Positions 51,961-60,228 of a stretch of DNA of 64,000 bases are shown in pieces. This stretch comes from Phycisphaerales bacterium. GTDB lineage: Bacteria > Planctomycetota > Phycisphaerae > UBA1845 > Fen-1342. The notes below the pieces were generated by a model. The model was not told the DNA's origin, made no database searches, and saw only the letters and a program-made list of their open reading frames with translations. The first letter of the stretch is position 1. The number at the start of each line of letters is the position of its first letter. Where the stretch lies: assembly GCA_016716475.1 (NCBI GenBank), contig JADJWG010000002.1, forward strand, positions 868,001-932,000. The letters are read 5' to 3'. The translations under genes and the position numbers were made by a program.

Positions 51961-53364
51961 TCAAGGTGCGGTCGTGCTTCCCGGGGTCTGGACCGGCGTG
52001 TGTGTCTCCGGTTTCTGTCTCTCCACCCCAAGGAAGCCCGCCGCCCCGAGTTCGGCGCGCAGCGCTTCCTCGAATGAAATTCCCCCGCTTCCCGCCGCCC
52101 CTTGCAGTGTCTGCCTCACGATTTCCAGCCAGTGGGCCTGCCGGGTGAGTTGCCCCTCCGCCTCCTGTAGAGCTGCCCGCAGCGCAGCGATCTGCTCCGC
52201 ATCATGGGCCCGGGCCTGCCGGCCGCTCAGCCACAACGCGAAGATCAAGCCGATGGTCGTGGTGGCAAGCATCAGCACGAGCACCGCCGCCCAGGCCGCT
52301 GCCCGATAGCGCCGCAGATTTTTGCGCAGCGTGTAAAGCAGACTATCACGCTTTGCGTCGATGGGCTCGCCCGCGAGGTAATGGCGAATATCGCGCCCCA
52401 ACTCTCCGGCCGTCTGGTAGCGCCGTTCGGGTTCCTTGGCCAGGCATTTCAACACGATCGTGTCGAGTTCGTCGTTCAGGTCCCGCCGGAACGTGCTTGG
52501 GCGGTGCGGCGGCGTCTGCTGGATATGATCCAACACGGTGCGCAGTGGGCCCATGATGGGGTAGGGGAACCTCCCGGTGAGCAACTGGAAGAGGAGCACC
52601 CCGAGCGAATACACATCCGACCGTACATCGGCCAGTTGTGGATCTCCGGCAATGGCTTCCGGGCTGGCCCAGGGCAACGACCCCATAAACTCGCCGGTGC
52701 GGCTACGCAAGCCGGAGGCGTCCGGCGGTGCTTCGCCCGCCACCTTGGCCAGGCCGAAATCCAGTACGTGCGGCTCGCCGTCCGCATCTACCCGGACATT
52801 GCTCGGTTTCAGGTCGCGGTGGATGATGCCGCGCTGGTGCGCATAGTGCACGGCCGCGCACACTTTTGCGAAGAGTGCGAGCGCATCCGGCAGCGGCAGC
52901 AGGGGGGCGAAGTGCTCGTCAATCGGCGCGGGGACGGCCGCCGTTTCACTGTTGGGGTCGAGGAGGCCATCGGTTGCCCACGCGCCGCTGCCGACCAGCT
53001 TATCGAGCCCGATGCCGTCGACGAATTCCATCACATAGTATGGATGGCCGGTCGGTGTCACACCGCTGTCGTACAACCGTACGACATTGGGATGGTCGAG
53101 TGCGGCGATCAGTTCGATTTCACGCTCAAACCGCCGCCGTTGGACGGGTGCCGCCCAGGCCCCATGCTGCAGAATCTTGATCGCGACGTTGCGCCGGGTG
53201 GACTGCTGAATCGCGTTGAAAACCACCCCCTGACCACCGCGTGAGATCTCGCGTAATTCCGTGTAGCCCGGTATCACCGGGACGGAGGGCAGCTCTCGGT
53301 TCCCCGCACGCAGGGCCGCGAGCAATCCTTCCTGATCCTCGTACCAGACTGTTTCCTTGGGCAT
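51961..53364 (-). CDS. Membrane-anchored Ser/Thr protein kinase
   Basis: A 467-residue Hanks-type kinase. Catalytic Lys63 (VAIKIL), HRDLKPSN with Asp184, DFGLAK with Asp202, and the APE-like SPEAI region are all present, so it should be active. One membrane helix at about 357-379 separates the kinase from a short outer region with a coiled coil, and no sensor repeat. This layout with a sigma factor 46 bases upstream is common in planctomycetes, and phosphorylation may control the sigma factor. The gene ends 8 bases before the end of the convergent YhaN-like gene. Confidence 0.88.
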   Translation of the reverse strand: MPKETVWYEDQEGLLAALRAGNRELPSVPVIPGYTELREISRGGQGVVFNAIQQSTRRNVAIKILQHGAWAAPVQRRRFEREIELIAALDHPNVVRLYDSGVTPTGHPYYVMEFVDGIGLDKLVGSGAWATDGLLDPNSETAAVPAPIDEHFAPLLPLPDALALFAKVCAAVHYAHQRGIIHRDLKPSNVRVDADGEPHVLDFGLAKVAGEAPPDASGLRSRTGEFMGSLPWASPEAIAGDPQLADVRSDVYSLGVLLFQLLTGRFPYPIMGPLRTVLDHIQQTPPHRPSTFRRDLNDELDTIVLKCLAKEPERRYQTAGELGRDIRHYLAGEPIDAKRDSLLYTLRKNLRRYRAAAWAAVLVLMLATTTIGLIFALWLSGRQARAHDAEQIAALRAALQEAEGQLTRQAHWLEIVRQTLQGAAGSGGISFEEALRAELGAAGFLGVERQKPETHTPVQTPGSTTAP

Positions 53365-53410
53365 GGTATTGCGCGCCGGGCGCCTGGGCGGGTCCCGCTA
53401 ACGGCCGGGA

Positions 53411-53998
53411 TCAGCCCTCTTCGCGGGCCTGGTCCGCGATCAATTCGGATAGTCGCTTGAGGATTCGGGACTTGGCCCGGTAAACCTGATCCACACTGAT
53501 CTGCAGCGCTTCCGCGGTCTCCCGCGCATCGCCACCTTCGATCGCATAGCGCTGAAACGCTTGGCGGTCGAGCGTATTGAACTCGACCGCGATGGTCCGC
53601 ATGGCCTGGCGCAGGTGGTAATCGCGCCACTCTACTTCCCAGGCCTGCTCCGTGGCCTGATCGCTGCACGCGGCCTTCGACGCCTCCTCAATGTGCTCGA
53701 GATTGACCTCGCCGCGTTGGCGCGCCAGCCGCTTGCAAATCGCGCGGACCGTCACCGTCATCAGGTACGAACGGAACTTACCCTTGGATGGATCGTACTG
53801 GAAGCCGGGCAGCCGCCGGGTCAGCGACATCAGCACTTCCTGCAAGATGTCATCACAGTCCGCGGGTTGCAGCCCCTTGCGTCGCACAAATCCGGTCACG
53901 AGCTGGGCGTAGCGGTCATGGAACTCCTGCCATGCCGCCGGATCGTCACCCGCACTCACGCGCCGGAGCAAGTCGGTATGGGTGGTTTGTCCAAACAC
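53411..53998 (-). CDS. ECF-type RNA polymerase sigma factor
   Basis: A 195-residue sigma-70 family member. Region 2 is about 10-85 (FHDRYAQLVTGFVRRKGL, DCDDILQEVLMSLTRRL, FRSYLMTVTVRAICKRL); region 4 is about 130-185 (FNTLDRQAFQRYAIEGGDARETAEALQISVDQVYRAKSRILKRL). The GTG at 53998 is chosen as start: earlier codons are not conserved, and TATACT ends seven bases upstream, so the mRNA may be leaderless. Upstream of the kinase on the same strand. No anti-sigma gene is next to it. Confidence 0.85.
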   Translation of the reverse strand: MFGQTTHTDLLRRVSAGDDPAAWQEFHDRYAQLVTGFVRRKGLQPADCDDILQEVLMSLTRRLPGFQYDPSKGKFRSYLMTVTVRAICKRLARQRGEVNLEHIEEASKAACSDQATEQAWEVEWRDYHLRQAMRTIAVEFNTLDRQAFQRYAIEGGDARETAEALQISVDQVYRAKSRILKRLSELIADQAREEG

Positions 53999-54004
53999 GC
54001 CCAA

Positions 54005-54010
54005 AGTATA
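54005..54010 (-). promoter_or_regulatory. -10 box immediately before the ECF sigma start
   Basis: TATACT on the minus strand (54010-54005), in CGCTATACTTTGGG, places the transcription start at or next to the GTG (53998). No clear -35 at the usual spacing. Confidence 0.4.
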
Positions 54011-54244
54011 GCGAATAGCCCGGGTTGCGCGTCCAGCCCGGCGGTACGAATCTGTGCCTTTGACAGGGATTTCGCCCGCAGAACACCCCCTCCCGGCGCA
54101 GCGCAAGCGCCTCAGGCAACCCCAACACGCCCATCCTCGGCTATCATGGTCCCCGATGTGGGCAATCCAGCCCGCATCGCGCGGGCCCACGCGACCGTCA
54201 CGCTCGCCACGGTCCCCGCAACTCAATCCGGAAGGAGATTGACG

Positions 54245-55876
54245 ATGCGTTTGCGATGGGCGGCTTTGCTGCTGGCAGTGGGCACGGGGAGTTGGACATG
54301 GGCAGCCGACGAGATCATCCCAATCGGCAAGGATAAGCTCTGGAACGCCCCCCGGCCCGACAAGGCCGACCTATCGGTGCAGTACATCTCTCGCACACCT
54401 CGTTTCCCGGGCTTGCAGCCGAAGTACGTCAATATCAACGACCCCGTCCTGGGAGTCGGCGAAACGGGCCCGGTCCAGATCCTCAACGACGGTGCCCAGC
54501 GCTGGCCGCGGGCCGGCCAGACCGTGCGCTTCACGGCCGTCCTGCGGAATGCGGGCACGCAACCGATCGCGCGGTTCGACTGGCACTGGCTTTTCGACGG
54601 GAAGGACATCGCGTCCGGCTGGCACGAGCAGCCGCTCGCACCCAATGAAACCGTCGAGTTCATGCTGGAGCGGCCTTGGGAGGACGGTCGCCACTTCATC
54701 GCCTTCGAAGTCGATCGCCATCGGCTGCTTGACGAGATCACCCGCGAAAACAATTGGGTCATCGACCGGACCGACGCCCTGTCGTACGCATTCTTCGTCG
54801 AGGAGAGTGTGCATGCGGCCTTCAAACAATACCGCAACGGCCTGGGCAGCTACGACTGGGCGGATTGGGCGCAGTTTCAGGTGCGCCAGTCGAACAAGGA
54901 GTTCCGCGACACGATCTACCCTTCGACTCCGGATGGGATTGAGGAGCGTGTGCGGCTCGACCGCGTCTACATAATCCCCGATGGTTGGGGCCATACCGGT
55001 GGCATGCACACCCCCGGTGTGCATGTGCCTGTCGATCTCGACAACCCGCAGTTCTATAACGCGAACGAGCCCCCCGAGGGTCTCGCTGAGACCGAGGTGT
55101 TCAACAATGTCAACGGCGGTGTGGACGGCGTCTGGGGCTTCACCGTCGATCTCCTGAAGCCCGACGAGAACAAGGGTGGGAAAAATTTCTACGAGTTCGC
55201 CCCCCGCTGGCTGACCAGTTCGGAATGGCCCCTGCACCACGAGCTCGGTCACCAACTCGGACGAAATGACCACTACCTGATTGTCGCCGAAGGGCGCGCG
55301 AACCTGGCGATTCCTGGGCTCGGCTATCGGCCTCCGGCGGACTACCGCGACGGCATGATGTTCCACGGCAACTACTCGCACGATCGCGCGATCGGCATGA
55401 ATCACGAGCGCTGGGACTCCACCTACCGCTTCTACTGTGAACATAGTGCGCGGTCACTCAATCGAGACAAGGGCGTCCGACGCGGCCTCTTTGGGGAGTA
55501 TCTCTTCGACGTGCCCCGAACCAACATGTTCACCTTCGTCGGTGCCGATCGCCGCCCCGTCGCCGAAGCCGAAATTGAGCTGTTCGTCGGTAAGGGCCGG
55601 GGCTACACCGGCGGCGGATTCAACGCGGAGCCGAATTACCGCGGCCGCACGGATGCCCGTGGCGTGTACACCCTCAATCGCAGCCCCTGGCCGCACGTCT
55701 TCATCTGGGGAAACAATGGCGTGCTGATGTTTCGCGTCACGCCGTCCGAGGGTGCGGCCCAGGTCGGCTTCCTTGATATCAGTCACTTCAACCTGGCGTA
55801 CTGGCGCGGGCACGAAGAACGCGCTGAGCACGTTGTGCGCTTGGAGACGATTCCCGGTGCTGCGGCAGGGGAGTAG
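54245..55876 (+). CDS. Secreted metzincin-like metalloprotease (HExxHxxGxxD)
   Basis: A 543-residue exported protein. AAGGAG seven bases upstream and a signal peptide (RWAALLLAVGTGSWTWA) set the start at 54245. Residues about 85-160 resemble a CARDB-type beta-sandwich (GQTVRFTAVLRNAGTQPI). A Zn motif HHELGHQLGRND lies at 331-342: His332, Glu333, His336, Gly339 and Asp342, the HExxHxxGxxD form seen in snapalysin-like metzincins. A carboxypeptidase-like beta domain follows (about 430-500, RRPVAEAEIELFVG). No family name was recognised for the whole protein. It is divergent from the sigma factor gene. Confidence 0.7.
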   Translation: MRLRWAALLLAVGTGSWTWAADEIIPIGKDKLWNAPRPDKADLSVQYISRTPRFPGLQPKYVNINDPVLGVGETGPVQILNDGAQRWPRAGQTVRFTAVLRNAGTQPIARFDWHWLFDGKDIASGWHEQPLAPNETVEFMLERPWEDGRHFIAFEVDRHRLLDEITRENNWVIDRTDALSYAFFVEESVHAAFKQYRNGLGSYDWADWAQFQVRQSNKEFRDTIYPSTPDGIEERVRLDRVYIIPDGWGHTGGMHTPGVHVPVDLDNPQFYNANEPPEGLAETEVFNNVNGGVDGVWGFTVDLLKPDENKGGKNFYEFAPRWLTSSEWPLHHELGHQLGRNDHYLIVAEGRANLAIPGLGYRPPADYRDGMMFHGNYSHDRAIGMNHERWDSTYRFYCEHSARSLNRDKGVRRGLFGEYLFDVPRTNMFTFVGADRRPVAEAEIELFVGKGRGYTGGGFNAEPNYRGRTDARGVYTLNRSPWPHVFIWGNNGVLMFRVTPSEGAAQVGFLDISHFNLAYWRGHEERAEHVVRLETIPGAAAGE

Positions 55877-55923
55877 CACCGCACACCGTTCGGGTGTACC
55901 CCCTCGGCCGGGGTCGGCGGTGC
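55876..55923. terminator. Three-way-junction structure between convergent genes
   Basis: Outer stem GCACCGC (55876-55882) with GCGGTGC (55917-55923) encloses two hairpins: ACACC/GGTGT (55883-55897, loop GTTCG) and ACCCC/GGGGT (55898-55914). It fills almost the whole gap between the metalloprotease stop and the FecCD stop. No T tract on either strand. Confidence 0.5.
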
Positions 55924-55927
55924 GGAC

Positions 55928-56956
55928 TCAGTTCCGCGCCGCCGTGTGTACTACGTCCCGCGTCGCCAGCAGGTAGAAGAAAAACGCCGCACCGAGCACG
56001 TTCGTCACAACACCGACGGGCAGGTCCGCCTGCGGCAGCAGCCGCGCCAGCCCGTCACACAGGGAAAGGAAAGCCGCTCCCAACAGGGCACCCCCCAAAA
56101 GCAGGGGCAGTGTCCGCACCCCGAACAATGCCCGGGAGATATGCGGGATCATCAGGCCCACAAACCCGATCGGGCCGCAGTTCGCCACAATGACGGCCGT
56201 CAGTGTCCCCACCAGCACGTAACTACCCCACATCACCCGGCCAACTGAGACGCCGCGGGTGGCCGCCACATCATCCGACAATGCCAGCAGATCCAGCGCC
56301 CGGTGTTTCCACGCCACGAAGACCAGCGTCGGCACGAGCACCAGCAGGATCTCGAAAATGGCCTGCGGCCGCTGCCGTCCCAGGGCACCCATCATCCAGA
56401 AGACCGTGTCGAGTGTGACCGCTCGGTCGGAGAAGAAGAAGATGAGCAGCACGCCGGCGGCGCACAGGTACGCGACACACACACCGGCGAGCAACAGGCG
56501 GTCGGTATCGCGTCCGGCCCGAACGCGGCTCAATCCGTAAACCAGGGCCATGGCTCCGGCTGCGCCCAGGAAAGCGCATAGCACGAGCGTGGGAATGCCC
56601 GCAAAGTTGCCCCGCACCCCATCGGGAAGGAACAGGAACCCGCACGCGGCCGCCAGCGAGGCACCGCTCGCCAGGCCGAGCGTGTAGGGCTCCGCCAAGG
56701 GATTCCGGAACAGCGCCTGCAGCACGACACCGCCGATCGCAAGGCCGGCACCGGCGACGGCACCAAGCAACGTCCGCGGCACACGAATGTGCCAGAACAC
56801 CTGAGTGGGGGCCTCACCTGTGAACCAAGGGCGGACAGAGACTTGACGAATATCCTCCCAGCTTAGCGGGGTAGGCCCTAACAGCGTCGCGGCAACTACA
56901 ACTGTGGCAGCACCGGACGCGAGCAGCGCGAAGCGCGCCAGGGAGCGCGGCGGCAT
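55928..56956 (-). CDS. FecCD/BtuC-type ABC transporter permease
   Basis: Membrane subunit of an iron-siderophore, haem or cobalamin importer. The 342 residues give about nine to ten helices and the family motifs WHIRVPRTLLGAVAGAGLAIGGVVLQALFRNPLAEPYTLGLASGA, ATRGVSV (ATPase contact), and GPIGFVGLMIPHISR. The usual binding protein and ATPase genes are not in the window; the two genes before it on the strand encode unrelated-looking lipoproteins. It starts 4 bases after the upstream stop, so it is cotranscribed with them. Confidence 0.88.
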   Translation of the reverse strand: MPPRSLARFALLASGAATVVVAATLLGPTPLSWEDIRQVSVRPWFTGEAPTQVFWHIRVPRTLLGAVAGAGLAIGGVVLQALFRNPLAEPYTLGLASGASLAAACGFLFLPDGVRGNFAGIPTLVLCAFLGAAGAMALVYGLSRVRAGRDTDRLLLAGVCVAYLCAAGVLLIFFFSDRAVTLDTVFWMMGALGRQRPQAIFEILLVLVPTLVFVAWKHRALDLLALSDDVAATRGVSVGRVMWGSYVLVGTLTAVIVANCGPIGFVGLMIPHISRALFGVRTLPLLLGGALLGAAFLSLCDGLARLLPQADLPVGVVTNVLGAAFFFYLLATRDVVHTAARN

Positions 56957-56960
56957 GACG

Positions 56961-57653
56961 TTACATTTCCCGCGGGGGCATTTCTTCCCGATCGAAATCG
57001 TAGAACGGCAGCGCCGCCCACCAGGCGGTTGTACGGGCGAGCTTCCGTAGTTCCGAGTCCAGTACGCTTGAACTGGTGGCTTCGATATGGTGGCGCCCCA
57101 CTCGCAGCTCGTGGCCCCGGCGTTTCTCCATGGGTGGCCAGACCCGAGGATCGCTGCTCGGCTTCAGCGGGCTGATGACGGTCAGGTGCATTTGAACCTG
57201 CGGTTGCAGCAGCGGTGAACCGGGTGATTCGTACAGCACAAGCTGGTCGATGAACACGTACAGCACTTCGTCGGCCTTCAGGGCGCGCCCGACTTCCTGT
57301 ACACCCCATTGGCGGAAGTCCGGATGCTCACGGCGCAACTTGGTGATTTCCTCCTGCGCAATCACCGTGGCGCGCAGATTCGCACGTTCCTTCAGGTACT
57401 TGACCAGTTGCTCATGAAACGCGTTCACGAACACCGCATTTTCATCCTGCGGCCGGCCGGATTCGATGAGGATGGCGAGTCGCCCCGTGGTGAGCCGGTG
57501 CTCGGCCGGTGTGATCTGGGGCGGTTGGGCGAAGAACAGCAGCGCGCCAACAAACTTGCAGCCGAACAACGGCACACAGAGCATGGCGAGGAGGGACAGG
57601 AACAGCCGGCAGGGGGGCCGGGTGGCCGGCGTGTTGCATACGGACACGAGCAT
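56961..57653 (-). CDS. Lipoprotein of unknown function, paralogue of 57653-58267
   Basis: A 230-residue lipoprotein (lipobox PLFGC). The core (about 55-135, GRLAILIESGRPQDENAVF..., RANLRATVIAQEEITKLRRE, ADEVLYVFIDQLVLYE) aligns by eye with the upstream gene's core (KKVAVVVHTEQETLAVYP..., NVRGITVIDPEEVAQYQRQ, VDRLIEVQLTEYTTRE), so the two are likely tandem duplicates with a similar alpha/beta fold. No enzyme motif seen. Its ATG overlaps the upstream stop as TGATG. The pairing with a FecCD permease is unexplained. Confidence 0.65.
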   Translation of the reverse strand: MLVSVCNTPATRPPCRLFLSLLAMLCVPLFGCKFVGALLFFAQPPQITPAEHRLTTGRLAILIESGRPQDENAVFVNAFHEQLVKYLKERANLRATVIAQEEITKLRREHPDFRQWGVQEVGRALKADEVLYVFIDQLVLYESPGSPLLQPQVQMHLTVISPLKPSSDPRVWPPMEKRRGHELRVGRHHIEATSSSVLDSELRKLARTTAWWAALPFYDFDREEMPPREM

Positions 57654-58267
57654 CAGCGCTCCTCGATTGTCCGGTCATAAAACAGACCGGCGACATCCAG
57701 CCCAAACGTTTCCATGGTGGCTGCGCGGATTTCCCGGTCGGTGGTACCCCACGCACCGGGACCGTCGGGCGGATGAATCGTACGTACTTCCTTGCGGAAT
57801 GCCGGCTGTGCCCGGAGGTACGCCACGTTGTAGACGCGCAGGGCCGCGGTAATGTGCCCGCGGTACATATAGGGGCTCTCCGGTTCGCGCGTCGTGTACT
57901 CGGTAAGTTGCACCTCGATCAGGCGATCAACCCCGAGGTCTTGTCCAACCCGGGCCGGGTCCCGGCTGGCCCAATCGGTATTCTGCCGCTGGTATTGGGC
58001 GACCTCTTCCGGATCGATAACCGTGATGCCACGCACGTTGGCCTGCAAAGCAGTCCGGACGTGATCTGCGATTTCCCATTGCACATGGGGGTAGACCGCC
58101 AGCGTCTCCTGCTCGGTGTGTACGACGACCGCGACTTTCTTGTTGTATAAGTAGGGATACTCAGCCGGTACGTCCTTCACGATCGGGGGCAGGATCAGCG
58201 CGAACATGCGGCAACCAGTCAGGAAGATCAGCACGCACAACACGATCGAGCTTAGCAGGCGCTTCAT
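57653..58267 (-). CDS. Lipoprotein of unknown function, first of a paralogous pair
   Basis: A 204-residue lipoprotein (lipobox FLTGC) with CAGGAG upstream of the ATG at 58267. Core described with its downstream paralogue. The C-terminal half is TIHPPDGPGAWGTTDREIRAATMETFGLDVAGLFYDR. It resembles, in outline, the small periplasmic lipoproteins that begin with a strand and a helix and probably bind another envelope protein. Function unknown. First gene of a three-gene unit ending in the FecCD permease. Confidence 0.65.
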   Translation of the reverse strand: MKRLLSSIVLCVLIFLTGCRMFALILPPIVKDVPAEYPYLYNKKVAVVVHTEQETLAVYPHVQWEIADHVRTALQANVRGITVIDPEEVAQYQRQNTDWASRDPARVGQDLGVDRLIEVQLTEYTTREPESPYMYRGHITAALRVYNVAYLRAQPAFRKEVRTIHPPDGPGAWGTTDREIRAATMETFGLDVAGLFYDRTIEER

Positions 58268-58417
58268 GCGAACTCCTGAGGGTGGCGTCCGTTCCTTTCT
58301 GTCGGCAGGCCATGGCCACACCGACCGAAAGTGACGCCGGGAAGGATAGCAGGATCAGTGTTGATTGGGTAGCAGGGGAGGGTGCACGAAGGTGCAGCGT
58401 ATGCGTGCTGGGGCTAT

Positions 58418-58448
58418 AAAAACGAAGGTCCCGCGGCGCGCTCGGGCC
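58418..58448 (-). terminator. Possible terminator after the Flp pilin gene
   Basis: On the minus strand GGCCCG and CGGGACC (58448-58427, one bulged A) form a stem, followed by TTCGTTTTTAT (58426-58416). It lies 33 bases after the pilin stop. Confidence 0.4.
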
Positions 58449-58480
58449 ACAGGGGTCCGGGCGGCCGGGGACCGGCGGCG

Positions 58481-58681
58481 TCAAGGTTGGTTGGCGTCGT
58501 CGAACACTTGCTGCACAGCGCCGAACATCGATTGAAGCCGGGCCGTCAGTTGTGTGATCGCTGCGATCGCACCAACCACAATCAGTGCAAGCATCACCGC
58601 GTACTCGGTCGCGGTTGGACCATCCTCCTCATGGCACAGGCGTAAGAGCCCGCGTAACCAGGCGGGCTTGGTGTTTGACAT
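58481..58681 (-). CDS. Flp/Fap-type pilin (type IVb, orphan)
   Basis: A 66-residue prepilin. EDGPTATEYAVMLALIVVGAI matches the Flp consensus: Gly at the prepilin peptidase cleavage site followed by the hydrophobic segment with TEYAVM. GGGAGAGAAGCG precedes the ATG. No tad, rcp or cpa genes are nearby, so assembly would rely on genes elsewhere. The hydrophobic segment is about 19 residues, then a short polar tail. It may form adhesive pili or an unrelated small membrane structure. Confidence 0.85.
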   Translation of the reverse strand: MSNTKPAWLRGLLRLCHEEDGPTATEYAVMLALIVVGAIAAITQLTARLQSMFGAVQQVFDDANQP

Positions 58682-59157
58682 CGCTTCTCTCCCACCGGAA
58701 CCTCACTGTTCCTGACCGGCGGTGCTATCTTCTCTCGCAACTTCAAGCATTCGATATCTTTGCGCCCAGCGGCAACCGCGCACGGTTTGAAATTTGGTGC
58801 CTGCACACACAAGTGGAATAAAACAGGGAGTCCTACAGCGACCGCATGGTGATCGGGTTGCTTCCGTGGCAGGCAACTTTTTTCCGGCCGTGACTATCAT
58901 TCCAGCGTTCGACCGCACCTGCGAACGCCAAGCGGTACGCAGTGCGCTCTCGAGACGTCCGGATGATCGCCGACCGGGAGCTGTTGCCTGGCCAGCAGGT
59001 ACTGGCGGCACCTTGGACGGAGCCGTGCCAGAACGGATGAGGGGGGCTCAGGCGTGCCAGCGGGAATGATCATCCGAGACACACAACGTCCTATAACATG
59101 TATTATGTTTACTATTATACCATGGCCCGGTTACGGGAAGACCTCTCAATGTTCGCG
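58682..59157. other. 476-base noncoding region upstream of the pilin gene
   Basis: No convincing gene on either strand. It holds an AT-rich island (59090-59134) with an extended -10 on the minus strand at 59114-59122 (TGGTATAAT), which would give a pilin leader of about 425 bases or a separate small RNA. Near the pilin ATG a small GGAAC/GTTCC hairpin sits before the ribosome site. Confidence 0.5.
59114..59122 (-). promoter_or_regulatory. Extended -10 promoter in an AT-rich island
   Basis: TGGTATAAT on the minus strand (59122-59114): a perfect TATAAT with the TGn extension; no good -35 (GTCTTC). Start would be near 59107, directed at the pilin gene. The surrounding 45 bases are strongly AT-rich. 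Confidence 0.45.
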
Positions 59158-60228
59158 CTACGACGGCTCTCGTTCCACCCGTGTCCCACCTCGGCGGCGG
59201 CGACAGACAACCACCGCCACCAAGCTGGCCAACACAACCCACCAGATCAGCCCGCCCACCGCCACTTGTACAACGACGGCCACGCTGTCGACCAGCCAGT
59301 ACAACCCCGTTCGCCACGCATCTGCGAGCCGGGACGCCAATCGCTCGCCCAGCTTCCATGTCACCGGCGCCGGAGTCTCCGGGCGGACGATGACGTGGAC
59401 CTTGGCCAACCGAACTTCGTTGGTCAGCCGGGACTGCTGCGCATCCAGGCGCTCGATCTGCTCACGAACGCGGTCGATCTCGGCCTGAACCCTGAGAACA
59501 TCGGTCAACGGCGAGTTCGGTCGAACGTCGAGCAGCTCGATGAGCTCCGCCTCAACGCGGCGCGAGTTTCGGATGCGGGCATCGAGATCTACGACCTGGT
59601 CCGTCACATCGAGGCCTTCAATCCGCTCATCGACCACACTCCCCAGTTCACGCAGCGTATTCAGGACTTCCGGCAGTCGCTCTGCTCGAACCCGCAACGT
59701 GAGGTTGGCGCTCGCACTCGTTCCGGAACCGAGGAGGTGGGAGTTCTCCGTGTACTCCCCGAGAACCTCCCTCAGCAGCATCCCAACCTGCAAGAACGTC
59801 GCACGTACGTCGTCGGCCGCCAGCGTGACCGTGGCCGTCTGGATGACCTGCCGACCCGTAGTCTCCCCCGCAGCGTGCAGGCCTCCGGCGATCGGGATGG
59901 GCGGTGATGTGGACGCGGTTGTTTCGACCCTGTTGGCCAGCGCAGCAGCAAGTGCCTGCGGTCCGTGTGAGGGTCGCAGTGTCCGTGCCCGCGACAACGT
60001 CGGGCTTGTGATCGAAAGAAGCAGCAGCACCGCGGCAACGCCGACGCTGCCCACGAGCGCCATACGCAGCCAAGCCCGCCGCCTTGCCGGCGCCGGCGTC
60101 GCCAGTCCGCTCGCAGATTGCGCGCCAGTCTGCGCTGCAAGCACCCGCTCCCATGTGTTGGGTACGGGAGCCGTCCAATCGGTGAGCCGCGCGAGTTCGC
60201 GCGCCAAATGCTGTTCTGAGTAGCTCAT
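59158..60228 (-). CDS. DUF4349 membrane protein coupled to an ECF sigma factor
   Basis: A 356-residue protein. The N-terminus (about 1-50, EQHLARELARLTDWTAPVP) is cytoplasmic and resembles anti-sigma leader segments; a helix lies at about 54-75 (LVGSVGVAAVLLLLSI). The outer part carries DUF4349 (RQVIQTATVTLAADDV, SASANLTLRVRAERLPEVLNTL, DARIRNSRRVEAELIELL) with a coiled coil, and the C-terminus ends in a second helix region (LVDSVAVVVQVAVGGLIWWVVLASLVAVVV). Its ATG overlaps the sigma stop as TGATG. Anti-sigma function is inferred from this coupling and the topology. Confidence 0.75.
   Translation of the reverse strand: MSYSEQHLARELARLTDWTAPVPNTWERVLAAQTGAQSASGLATPAPARRRAWLRMALVGSVGVAAVLLLLSITSPTLSRARTLRPSHGPQALAAALANRVETTASTSPPIPIAGGLHAAGETTGRQVIQTATVTLAADDVRATFLQVGMLLREVLGEYTENSHLLGSGTSASANLTLRVRAERLPEVLNTLRELGSVVDERIEGLDVTDQVVDLDARIRNSRRVEAELIELLDVRPNSPLTDVLRVQAEIDRVREQIERLDAQQSRLTNEVRLAKVHVIVRPETPAPVTWKLGERLASRLADAWRTGLYWLVDSVAVVVQVAVGGLIWWVVLASLVAVVVCRRRRGGTRVEREPS

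Noticed and set aside
53561..54244. An N-terminal extension of the metalloprotease over the sigma gene
   Set aside because: It is antisense to a clear sigma factor; the signal peptide and AAGGAG support 54245.
58682..58860. A c-di-GMP-type riboswitch before the pilin gene
   Set aside because: A GCGCAAAG segment caught attention, but the second helix and the conserved tetraloop/receptor parts of the class I aptamer are absent.
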